Source of the DNA: CAVZBW01 sp963778465
GTDB taxonomy: Bacteria; Actinomycetota; Acidimicrobiia; Acidimicrobiales; RAAP-2
DNA: 64,000 nt
NCBI GenBank assembly: GCA_963778465.1
Contig: CAVZUK010000003.1
Coordinates: forward strand, 558,001-622,000
Reading direction: 5' to 3'
The notes below the pieces were generated by a model, which did not search any database, was not told where the DNA came from, and worked only from the letters and a program-made list of their open reading frames with translations. Numbering within the stretch: the first letter of the stretch is position 1; the number at the start of each line of letters is the position of its first letter. The translations under genes and the position numbers were made by a program. This document shows, in pieces, positions 42,496 to 50,194 of this stretch.

Positions 42496-43356
42496 TCACC
42501 GCAGCGGCTCGAGCACCCGGGCGAGCGGCTCCATCACGGAGGGGGACAGGGGCGGCATCAGGTAGACGATGGCGAGGTCCAGCCCCTCACCGGCGAGCGC
42601 GTCGACCTGCTCGGCGGTCTTGACGAGGTCGTCGTCGAATCCCGAGGCCAGCCAGACGTGGCTCGAGAGGGTGATCTCCCCCGGGTCCCGCCCGACGTCC
42701 GCGCAGTGGGCGTGCAGGACGTCCCGCTTGCGTGCGAAATCCTCCGGCGTTCCGCCGAGGAAATTCCAGTGCTGGGCGAAACGGGCGGCGGTGCGCAGCG
42801 TCCTTCGCTCGCCGTTGCCGCCGACGACGATCGGCGGGTGGGGAGTCTGGCGAGCCTTGGGCTCGCAGCGGGCGTCGGCCATCCGGTAGTAGGCGCCGGA
42901 GAAGTCCGTGGTCCGCTGCGAGAGCAGCCCGACCAGTACCTCGCAGGCCTCCTCGAACCGGTCGCTGCGCTCTCGGGGGCTTCCGAGCTCGATGCCGTAG
43001 GCGGAGGACTCCTGCTCGTTCCAGCCCGCGCCGACGCCGAGCTCGAGGCGGCCGCCCGAGACGATGTCGATGGTGGCGGCCATGTTCGCGAGCACGGCCG
43101 GGTTCCGGTACGGGATGCCCGTCACGAGGGTGCCCAGGCGTAGCCGGCGGGTCGCCTGGGCGAGCGCGGCGAGCATCGTCCACCCCTCGAGGCAGGGACC
43201 GCCGGGATCCGGCTGCCCCCTCGGCGACCAGATGGGGTAGAAGTGGTCGAAGAGCCAACCCGACTCGTAGAGGTCGATGCCGTCGGCCTCCCTCCACACG
43301 GCCAGGATCTCTTCCCAGGTGGTGTCGTGGTTGGCGGTCTTGAACGCGAAGCGCAT
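42496..43356 (-). CDS. LLM-class F420-dependent oxidoreductase (TIGR03560-like)
   Basis: 286 residues from the ATG at 43356, which has GAGGAGG. The frame is open far upstream into the ArsC-like region, but that reading is accidental. The barrel shows EADGIDLYESGWLFDHFYPIW, LRLGTLVTGIPYRNPAVLANMAATIDIVSGGRLELGVGAGWNEQE and PPIVVGGNGERRTLRTAARFAQHWN. The usual cofactor is F420. Divergent from a SnoaL-like gene, which may be its partner. Confidence 0.9.
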   Translation of the reverse strand: MRFAFKTANHDTTWEEILAVWREADGIDLYESGWLFDHFYPIWSPRGQPDPGGPCLEGWTMLAALAQATRRLRLGTLVTGIPYRNPAVLANMAATIDIVSGGRLELGVGAGWNEQESSAYGIELGSPRERSDRFEEACEVLVGLLSQRTTDFSGAYYRMADARCEPKARQTPHPPIVVGGNGERRTLRTAARFAQHWNFLGGTPEDFARKRDVLHAHCADVGRDPGEITLSSHVWLASGFDDDLVKTAEQVDALAGEGLDLAIVYLMPPLSPSVMEPLARVLEPLR

Positions 43357-43422
43357 CGTGCCTCCTCGCCTCTCGTGCGTCGCGGGTTGGGACGCAGTGC
43401 CGTCTCCCGGCATCATGGCATC

Positions 43423-43821
43423 GTGACCGATCGCGCGACGCTGCGCCGATGGCTGCGGGCCTACGAGGACGCCTGGCGAGCGCCCGGCACGGAGACCCTG
43501 GCAACGCTCTTCACGGAGGACGCGAGCTACCTGCACTCTCCGTACGAGGAGCCCGTCTCGGGTCTCGAGGCGATCCGCCGGATGTGGGAGCGCGATCGTG
43601 GCGGTCCCGACGAGGTCTTCACGTTCGCCGCGGAGATCGTCGCGGTCGACGGGTCGGTGGCCGTCGTCCGTGCCGAGGTCCGCTACGGCGATCCGGTCCG
43701 TCAGGAGTACCGGGACCTCTGGGTCCTGCGGTTGGGGGCCGACGGGCGCTGCAGCGAATTCGAGGAGTGGCCCTACTGGCCGGGTCGCCCCTACGTCCCC
43801 GATGCCGAGTCGTCCGGCTGA
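43423..43821 (+). CDS. SnoaL-like/NTF2-fold protein
   Basis: 132 residues from the GTG at 43423. The opening RRWLRAYEDAWRAPGTETLATLFTEDASYLHSPYEEPVSGLEAIRRMW and the end DLWVLRLGADGRCSEFEEWPYWPG follow the SnoaL cone fold. Function could be a small isomerase or a ligand-binding accessory protein. No Shine-Dalgarno sequence and no TANNNT box are evident. Its last 31 bp overlap the convergent NUDIX gene. Confidence 0.75.
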   Translation: MTDRATLRRWLRAYEDAWRAPGTETLATLFTEDASYLHSPYEEPVSGLEAIRRMWERDRGGPDEVFTFAAEIVAVDGSVAVVRAEVRYGDPVRQEYRDLWVLRLGADGRCSEFEEWPYWPGRPYVPDAESSG

Positions 43822-44339
43822 GTCCCACGGCCGCGGGATCCCGCCCCGAGCTCGGCGAGGATGGAGCGGGTGGCCGGGGGGATCTCCTGCTCGCTGCCAT
43901 CGGGCATCCGCCGAGCTCCCGAGCCGGCGAGCGTCTCGACCTCTTCGACCGCCGGCCACCACAGCTCGCTGACCTCCACTGGGTCCGGCGATGCCGCGAA
44001 CTCCGGGTCGCTCGACCATCCCAGTACCGGCGTGAGGACGTACGCACCGCCGGTGCGCGGCGACAGGTGGCCGACGATCGTCACCGCCTCCGGCGCGAGG
44101 CCCGTCTCCTCCCGTGCCTCCCGCAGGGCGGTCGCGGTCGGGTCGGTGTCGCCCCGCTTTCGCCGCACCACCCGGGAAGGTCCAGGCGCCCGGGAAGGTC
44201 CGCATCCCCTGGCTGCGACGAGTGAGGAGCACCCGTGGGCCGCGGCGGTCCGGTGCAGCGTCGCCAGCCGGCGGACCGCTCGAGAGGAGGACCAGGACCG
44301 CGGCTCGGGGCCGTTCGTCGGCGGGGCCGGGTCCGTCAC
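43791..44339 (-). pseudogene. NUDIX hydrolase, C-terminal half in a shifted frame
   Basis: The frame with the Nudix core GDTDPTATALREAREETGL and following strands (TIVGHLSPRTGGAYVLTPVLGW) lacks the N-terminal part, which is read in the ArsC frame up to AWTFPGGAAK. The break is at a CCCC run (44152-44155); one base fewer would give an unbroken FPGGAAKAGDTDP, the normal CoA-pyrophosphatase pattern. Residues before the core in this frame are low-complexity noise from a chance GTG at 44339. So this is one gene with an apparent +1 frameshift, either real or a sequence error. Confidence 0.7.
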
Positions 44340-44781
44340 CCGACCGGGTCGACCGGGCCAGGGCGGCGAGCCACGGAGGCGGCAGGAGATCCTCCAGCAG
44401 CCCGGCGGCGCGTCGCTCGATCTCGTCGCGGATGGGCCGGACCTCTTTGGTCGACAGCCCTGCGGGGTCCGGTAGGTCCCAGTCCACGTACCGCTTCCCT
44501 GGACAGACGGGGCAGGCGCCCCCGCCTCCCATCGTGACGATGACGTCGGCCTGCCGGGCCATCTCGTCGGTGAGCTGGCGCGGCGACCGTTGGGAAAGGT
44601 CGATCCGCCTTTCCCTCATGACCTCTACGACGGCGGGATCGATGGCCTCGCCCGGCGAGGTACCCGCCGAGAGGACCACGAGACGACCGGCGGCGAGTCG
44701 TTCGAGGATGGCTGCGGCCATCTGGGACCGGCCGGCGTTGTGCCTGCAGAGGAAGAGGACGGTGGGCCGGCTCGCGGTCAT
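44152..44781 (-). CDS. arsC: Arsenate reductase (ArsC, LMW-phosphatase type) fused to start of NUDIX domain
   Basis: 210 codons up to the apparent frameshift. The first 138 residues are a complete LMW-PTP-type arsenate reductase: VLFLCRHNAGRSQMAAAIL has the P-loop C-x5-R, and MGGGGACPVCPGKRYVDWDLPDP is the ArsC loop with further Cys and the catalytic Asp. It then runs without a stop into RPRAAVLVLL, VLLTRRSQGMRTFPGAWTFPGG, the start of a CoA-pyrophosphatase-type NUDIX domain. GGGGGAGG precedes the ATG at 44781. Role: reduction of arsenate to arsenite; the reason for the fusion is unknown. Confidence 0.75.
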
Positions 44782-44860
44782 GGGAAGACCTCCCCCTTGA
44801 TTTTGGGGCCGTATTTGGCTCTGCGACCACACTCTGGGACTGCCGTGCAGCAAGAATGGC

Positions 44861-46705
44861 ATGATCAAGCCGGTGTCCCGACGTCCCCGTGCCGATCCAG
44901 AGCGTTACCCCGCCATCGAGGACCACGCGGTGATCGGCGACCTGCACACAGTCGCCCTGGTAGCCACCGATGGCACGATCGACTGGTGCTGCCTCCCGCG
45001 GTTCGACGCCCCAGCGGTCTTCGCGTCATTGCTCGATGCCGAGCGAGGAGGGGCCTTTTCGGTCGCCTGCGACGCGTTGAGGACCAAGCAGCAGTACATG
45101 CCCGATTCCAACGTCCTCGTGACGAGGTTCCTGGGCGAGCACTCCGTGGGCGAGGTCATCGACTTCATGGTCCCTCATGACCGTGGTCACCTCGTCTCCG
45201 CACACTCCAACGTGCTCGTTCGCCGACTTCGCGCCGTGCGAGGGACCGTGGCCTTTCGCGTCAACTGCCGTCCCGCCTTCGACTTCGGTCGGGCGGAGCA
45301 TTCCGTCCATCCTCTCGAACACGGAGGGGTGCTCTTCGAGGGAGCGGGCGTGGAGATGGTCCTTCGGAGTACGCACCGGCTCTCCGTCGAGGGTCCGGCA
45401 GCAACGGCGGACCTCAGTTTGCGCTCGGGTGAAGGCGTCGATCTCATCCTGGAATGGGGTGGTCGGATCCGCCCAATGGTCGACCACGAAGCGGACCTGG
45501 CGTACGAGAGGACCCTCGCCTTCTGGAGAGGTTGGTTGCGTCGCTCTCGCTACCAGGGTCGCTACCGGGAGATGGTGGAACGTTCGGCCCTCGTGCTGAA
45601 ACTCCTCGTCTATCAACCGACGGGTGCCTTGGTCGCCGCACCGACGACGTCGCTACCCGAGCTCCTCGGGGGCGGACGGAACTGGGATTACCGCTACACA
45701 TGGATTCGCGATGCCGCCTTCACCCTCTATGGCCTCATGCGCCTGGGTTTCGTCGACGAGGCGGCGGCCTTCATGGGCTGGCTCGAAGACCGGTGCCGGG
45801 AGGCGCCACCCGAGCACGGACTGCAGGTGCTCTACAGGATCGACGGCAGCCCCGAGGTGCCCGAGATGGTTCTCGACCATCTCGAGGGCTATCGGGGATC
45901 GCGACCCGTCCGCGTGGGAAATGCCGCCGCCGACCAGCTCCAAATCGATATCTACGGGGAGCTGATGGACTCGGTCTATCTGTTCAACAAGCACGGTCAC
46001 CCGATCGCTTACGACCTTTGGGTGGCCCTCTCGCGGCAGCTGGACTGGCTGGAGAAGCACTGGGAGCAACCGGACGACGGGATCTGGGAGACCAGGGGAG
46101 GCCGTCGGCGGTTCACCTATTCGGCCCTGATGACCTGGGTGGCCTTCGAGCGCGCCATGAGGATCGCCCGGCAGCGTGGTCTGCCTGCCCCCATCCTGCG
46201 TTGGCGTGACGCTGCCGACAGCGCCTACGCCTCGGTGCAGGAGGCCGGATGGAATCCGTCCCGCCGCTCCTACGTCCAGCACCCGGACACCACGGCGCTC
46301 GACGCCTCGTTGCTGGTGATGCCTCTCGTGAAATTCGCCGGCCCGAGCGATCCGCGGTTCTTGGCCACGCTCGACCGGATCAGCGAGGAGCTCGTGACCG
46401 ACAGCCTGGTCCGGCGCTACGAGACGGACGGCTCCGACGGGATCGACGGCGACGAGGGCACGTTCAATCTCTGCTCGTTTTGGTACGTCGAGGCGCTGAC
46501 TCGGGCCGGCCGGATCGGCGAGAGCCGCTACGTCTTCGAGAAGATGCTCACGTTCGCCAACCACGTCGGCCTCTTCGCAGAGGAGATCGGTCCGGCCGGG
46601 GAGGCCTTGGGCAACTTCCCCCAGGCCTTCACCCATCTGGCACTGATCAGCGCGGCGGCCAACCTCGACCGGGCTCTCTCCGATCGCTCCCACGCACTCC
46701 TTTAG
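44861..46705 (+). CDS. Glycoside hydrolase family 15 protein (trehalase/glucoamylase-like)
   Basis: 614 residues. The N-terminal beta domain starts YPAIEDHAVIGDLHTVALVATDGTIDWCCLPRFDAPAVFASLLD, and the (alpha/alpha)6 barrel contains NWDYRYTWIRDAAFTLYGLMRLGF. The general acid is Glu in DDGIWETRGG and the general base is in LFAEEIGP. Actinobacterial relatives are alpha,alpha-trehalases or alpha-glucosidases acting in the cytoplasm. It starts 79 bp from the divergent ArsC gene and marks the beginning of lower-GC sequence. Confidence 0.92.
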   Translation: MIKPVSRRPRADPERYPAIEDHAVIGDLHTVALVATDGTIDWCCLPRFDAPAVFASLLDAERGGAFSVACDALRTKQQYMPDSNVLVTRFLGEHSVGEVIDFMVPHDRGHLVSAHSNVLVRRLRAVRGTVAFRVNCRPAFDFGRAEHSVHPLEHGGVLFEGAGVEMVLRSTHRLSVEGPAATADLSLRSGEGVDLILEWGGRIRPMVDHEADLAYERTLAFWRGWLRRSRYQGRYREMVERSALVLKLLVYQPTGALVAAPTTSLPELLGGGRNWDYRYTWIRDAAFTLYGLMRLGFVDEAAAFMGWLEDRCREAPPEHGLQVLYRIDGSPEVPEMVLDHLEGYRGSRPVRVGNAAADQLQIDIYGELMDSVYLFNKHGHPIAYDLWVALSRQLDWLEKHWEQPDDGIWETRGGRRRFTYSALMTWVAFERAMRIARQRGLPAPILRWRDAADSAYASVQEAGWNPSRRSYVQHPDTTALDASLLVMPLVKFAGPSDPRFLATLDRISEELVTDSLVRRYETDGSDGIDGDEGTFNLCSFWYVEALTRAGRIGESRYVFEKMLTFANHVGLFAEEIGPAGEALGNFPQAFTHLALISAAANLDRALSDRSHALL

Positions 46706-46713
46706 AGCGGGAG

Positions 46714-46765
46714 CCGCAAGCACACCGGACCCGCAGCGGGGTAGCGCCGTCCGGGCGGCTTGCGG
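46714..46765. terminator. Long two-tier hairpin between convergent genes
   Basis: Outer stem CCGCAAGC (46714-46721) with GCTTGCGG (46758-46765) is perfect over 8 bp. An inner stem CGGAC (46726-46730) with GTCCG (46749-46753) is perfect over 5 bp, with 4-base internal loops on each side. It lies between the ends of the GH15 and FHA genes and would serve both strands. There is no U tract. Confidence 0.65.
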
Positions 46766-46789
46766 TACCTACCATCCGTCGGTCGGCCA

Positions 46790-48094
46790 TCAATTGGCAC
46801 CGAAGTGGGAGTCGAACACGAGCTCACGGCTGCCCACTCCGATACGCGTCCCCGGTTCGATCGGGGTGGGCTCCTCGGGGGGAAGCTGCTGCCAATCGGA
46901 GGCGTCCGAGCGGCGGATCCGCGTGCCATTGCGCGACCCGGCATCCTCCACCCTGACCTGCCAGTCGACGACGAGCACGACTGCGTGCACTCGTGACAGG
47001 CGCCGCTTCGGGTCGTCGATCATGAGCGGGCGCGCCACTCCCGTTCGGACGAGATCCGACACCTCCGGCTCCCTGCCGATGACGTAGCTCCCGTCGAGCA
47101 CGAAGGTCGCGCCGTCGTCGAGGACCAGCACGCCGAGGGGAGGCCGGACGCCGGACACCAGGTTGTGTGTCTGTTGGACCATGGCGATTCCACAGAACGC
47201 GCAGAACCGGGCATTTGGGTCGTTGAAGTGTCCACGTGCGCAGACGATTCCCTGAACGACGGGTCCACCTTGCTCGTCGGGAGCGGGGCCCGGACCCGCC
47301 GGCCCACCACCGGCGACCGGAAGCGGGCGGAGCTCCTCGGGAGGCAGCGGCTCGTCAAGAGCGATCGAGGCGAAGCTGGACTCCTTGGGTTTCCCCTCGG
47401 GGGGACGCGCCAAGGGAGGAAGCACGCGCCCGGGGGGCGGCGCTGGCGCGGGCGGCGCTGGCGCGGGCGGCGCCTCGGCCACGGGTGGTGCCTCGGCCGC
47501 CGGGCCTGGCGACCGCACGCCCGTCGGGGCAAGCTGTGGTTGGTCCGCGGCGGCGTGGGCCGGGTGCGCCCCGAACCCGGCGAGGGCCTGCCGATCCCCG
47601 CCCGTCGCGGCGGAAGACAGCGTCATGCCACCTCCGGGCACGACACCGAGACGGAGATCGGCGTCTGCGTGGAGCGGCCCGGGCCTTTGCCCTGTGGGAA
47701 ACACGGTCAGCCGATCGACGGGGGCACGGACCACGCGGTCCACCCACGTCGCCACCTCGCGTCCCGAGAGCGCCTCCTCACCGCTTTCGGTGGTCAGCTC
47801 GAGCTCCATGGAGCCACACAACATGATCGCCAGACCGTCCTCGGCGTCGGCGACGACGGCAAAAGGTGCTACCTCCGCCGGCTCGGCGCCCATCACGAGG
47901 CCGGCGAGCTTGCGGATGACGGCTCTGCCCGGCGTGGGACCGTACTGCTCGCATCCGGAGCGGACGATGCCCAGCAATCCGTCGGTGAACTCCCGGTACT
48001 CAACCCCTCCCGGCAGCACGACCGCGGCCGTGCCCAGGTTGGCGACGAGTCCATCGCCGGGGTGCACCTGCAGCTGAAGATCATGCAGTGTCAT
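46790..48094 (-). CDS. FHA-domain protein with proline-rich linker and zinc ribbon
   Basis: 434 residues. The N-terminal 130 residues form an unknown alpha/beta domain (GTAAVVLPGGVEYREFTDGLL, AVVADAEDGLAIMLCGSME). A Pro/Ala-rich linker follows, then a zinc ribbon (CARGHFNDPNARFCAFCG) and an FHA domain with YVIGREPEVSDL, LSRVHAVV and GSRNGTRI, the phosphothreonine-binding residues. It should read phosphorylation by a nearby Ser/Thr kinase. The layout of ribbon plus FHA recalls proteins of secretion or envelope signalling islands. GGGGAGA precedes the ATG. Confidence 0.8.
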   Translation of the reverse strand: MTLHDLQLQVHPGDGLVANLGTAAVVLPGGVEYREFTDGLLGIVRSGCEQYGPTPGRAVIRKLAGLVMGAEPAEVAPFAVVADAEDGLAIMLCGSMELELTTESGEEALSGREVATWVDRVVRAPVDRLTVFPTGQRPGPLHADADLRLGVVPGGGMTLSSAATGGDRQALAGFGAHPAHAAADQPQLAPTGVRSPGPAAEAPPVAEAPPAPAPPAPAPPPGRVLPPLARPPEGKPKESSFASIALDEPLPPEELRPLPVAGGGPAGPGPAPDEQGGPVVQGIVCARGHFNDPNARFCAFCGIAMVQQTHNLVSGVRPPLGVLVLDDGATFVLDGSYVIGREPEVSDLVRTGVARPLMIDDPKRRLSRVHAVVLVVDWQVRVEDAGSRNGTRIRRSDASDWQQLPPEEPTPIEPGTRIGVGSRELVFDSHFGAN

Positions 48095-48130
48095 GTCGTC
48101 TCCCCGGGGTGCCCACGTCCGTCGAACCCG

Positions 48131-48565
48131 TCATATGATTCGCCCACCGCGGAACCTCCAGTGGATGAAGGGCACGCGCATCGGTCCGTTGACGAACATC
48201 CACACGACCAGCCACACGGTGGCGAAGGCGATCACGAAGGATGCACCGTTCGGCTTGACGAGGCTGTCGGGGATGACCCAAGCGAGGAGAACCCAAACGA
48301 GGATGCCCTCGTTGATGCCCGTGAGCAGCCCGAACAGGGCGGGCCAGTCCTTCTCCCAACGGAACTGCTGCAGCCCGTGGTAGATGAACTCCCATCCGAT
48401 TCCCAGCACGATCACCATCCCGAGGACCAAGAAGGTGGCCTGGTACATCTCATTCAACGGGGCGTCCTGCGGGAGGGCCGGGGTGATGATGAGCAACCAG
48501 ATCGAACCGACGACGACCAGGGTGAAGATCCTCGTCTGAATTCGTCCGGCAAGGGTGGGTACCAT
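48131..48565 (-). CDS. Four-helix integral membrane protein, hypothetical
   Basis: 144 residues with four hydrophobic segments: IFTLVVVGSIWLLIITPAL, ATFLVLGMVIVLGIGWEFIYHGL, a segment around GILVWVLLAWVIP, and FVIAFATVWLVVWMFV. Conserved-looking Trp, His and Glu residues sit near the second helix. No family is recognised. It lies 12 bp downstream of the flavoprotein gene and before the FHA gene, all leftward, so the four leftward genes from the antiporter on probably form one unit. Confidence 0.7.
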   Translation of the reverse strand: MVPTLAGRIQTRIFTLVVVGSIWLLIITPALPQDAPLNEMYQATFLVLGMVIVLGIGWEFIYHGLQQFRWEKDWPALFGLLTGINEGILVWVLLAWVIPDSLVKPNGASFVIAFATVWLVVWMFVNGPMRVPFIHWRFRGGRII

Positions 48566-48577
48566 ATCTCCAGCTCC

Positions 48578-50194
48578 TCAGATATTCTTGTTGCGTGCCC
48601 AGCGAAGCCATTGCACGGTCGAACGGGCCGGGCCGAGAGGGCGTCCGAAGCCTTGGCCGATGAGGTCGTCGGCGATCTCCTGGGCGGAGATCTGCAACCC
48701 CAAGAATGTGTCGACCCCGGGGAAGTAGCCACCCAGGGTGCACGCACCGCTCGCGTACATGCGTCCCGTGCCGTTGCGCGTACCGATGACCTCGAAGCTC
48801 CTCTCCACGTCGAGGCGACCGACCGGGTTGCGGCCGGCACCACCGTGTTGCAGGAGGTCCGCGAGGAGGCGGTGCTCTCCGATGTCTGCCTCGAGCCCGG
48901 TAGCGTCGATGATGTAGTCGGCGGGGACCTCGAGCAAGCCGTTCGGCGTCTTGATCCTGCTGACGGTACCCGCGGGCTCCCGTGGTACGACGGAGTCGAC
49001 CTCGCCCACCATGGTCTTGTACCAGCCCTCTCGACGACCACGGGCCAGCTGTTGTAGCCACAGCTTGCGCCGCGGGGTGTTGGTCCCACCGATCACCTTG
49101 TAGAGATCGGCTCGGTCTTGCCCCTCCAGCCGGCGCATCCGTGACTTGAGTTGTCCGCCCCACACGGCCTTGGGATAATTGAAGCCCTGGTAGGCCCAGC
49201 CATCGGCACCGCGCCTTCGCATGAAGATGCTTGGCCCGTGGGATCCCGTGATATATGTGCGGAACAGGTGGATGATCGTCGTCTGGGCGCCGTGGTAGTC
49301 CCGGTCATCGATCAGTCGTTGGAGGACCCGTGAGGCGACGATCCCGCCGCCACGCAGTACCACGGTGCCCGGACGGTGCCGTAGGTCCTGGTAGACGTTC
49401 TCGTGCGGCTCGTAGGCGTTCATCACGTGCCGGAAGTCGTTGTACTGCTGCCGGTACGCCTGGAGATCCGGTAGGAACTTCAAGCCGGGGTACCCGACGG
49501 CTATGTGCACGAACCGGCTTCGGTAAGCGACGCGCTTGGTCTTCGACGTCCCCGCCGGTGGTGTGAGGATCGTGAAGTAGCCGCCACCGTTGCGTCGGCG
49601 CACCATGCGGACAAGGCCCTGATCGACCAGGTCGTCATAGCCGATCCGGTCCGACTCCCGACGGAGCATCGTAAAGACGTGGCCGGCCTTGGGCGTGTAG
49701 TAGTCGGTGAAGATGGGCTCGGTCAGGACCTGGAAAAGGGGCGCGATGAACCCGCGGAGGCTCTTGGCGCGGAATGCCTCCGAGAAGGCGTACGAGGGGA
49801 AGCCCCAGATGCAGTCGGGCCGGGATGCCGAGTCCGAACGGAGGCGCTCCCCCGTGGGAATCTGCGAGACCCGTGTCAGGTACTCATAGGTCTGCCACGG
49901 GTAGTCGAGCTGGCTGAGCACGCGGATCCGATCCGGCGGCACGCCGCAGATTCGCAGGTAGTCGACGGTCACGAAGGATCCGACGCCGCCCCCGACCGTC
50001 ACGAATTCCACGTCGCGGACGGGGATGCCCGCGTCCGAGAGCATCTGGTCGCTCCACCAATCGGTGGCAATGAGCTCATCGGTGAGATCCCCCCGCTCCG
50101 GTGCCGGTCCCGCCTCCGGCTCCTCCACCAACATGCCTTCCTGCCTCGGGACCGTGATTGTCCCGGCCCCGTAGGTCACCTCAGGATCGCTCAT
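48578..50194 (-). CDS. FAD/NAD(P)-binding flavoprotein
   Basis: 538 residues from the ATG at 50194 (GAGGG upstream); an in-frame ATG at 50215 would add seven. The Rossmann dinucleotide site is VEFVTVGGGVGSFVTVDYL, a second GxGG-like site is TVVLRGGGIVASRVLQRL, and the C-terminal YIIDATGLEADIG plus RMYASGACTLGGYFPGVDTFLGLQISAQEIADDLI close the FAD site. This is the lay-out of class-B-like monooxygenases and related reductases; the substrate is unknown. The N-terminus overlaps the antiporter gene by 14 bp, so the two are coupled. Confidence 0.8.
   Translation of the reverse strand: MSDPEVTYGAGTITVPRQEGMLVEEPEAGPAPERGDLTDELIATDWWSDQMLSDAGIPVRDVEFVTVGGGVGSFVTVDYLRICGVPPDRIRVLSQLDYPWQTYEYLTRVSQIPTGERLRSDSASRPDCIWGFPSYAFSEAFRAKSLRGFIAPLFQVLTEPIFTDYYTPKAGHVFTMLRRESDRIGYDDLVDQGLVRMVRRRNGGGYFTILTPPAGTSKTKRVAYRSRFVHIAVGYPGLKFLPDLQAYRQQYNDFRHVMNAYEPHENVYQDLRHRPGTVVLRGGGIVASRVLQRLIDDRDYHGAQTTIIHLFRTYITGSHGPSIFMRRRGADGWAYQGFNYPKAVWGGQLKSRMRRLEGQDRADLYKVIGGTNTPRRKLWLQQLARGRREGWYKTMVGEVDSVVPREPAGTVSRIKTPNGLLEVPADYIIDATGLEADIGEHRLLADLLQHGGAGRNPVGRLDVERSFEVIGTRNGTGRMYASGACTLGGYFPGVDTFLGLQISAQEIADDLIGQGFGRPLGPARSTVQWLRWARNKNI

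Noticed and set aside
42496..44781. One very long protein joining ArsC, NUDIX start and LLM oxidoreductase
   Set aside because: The LLM part has its own strong Shine-Dalgarno sequence and start at 43356, and the stretch between is low-complexity; the open frame is a high-GC accident.
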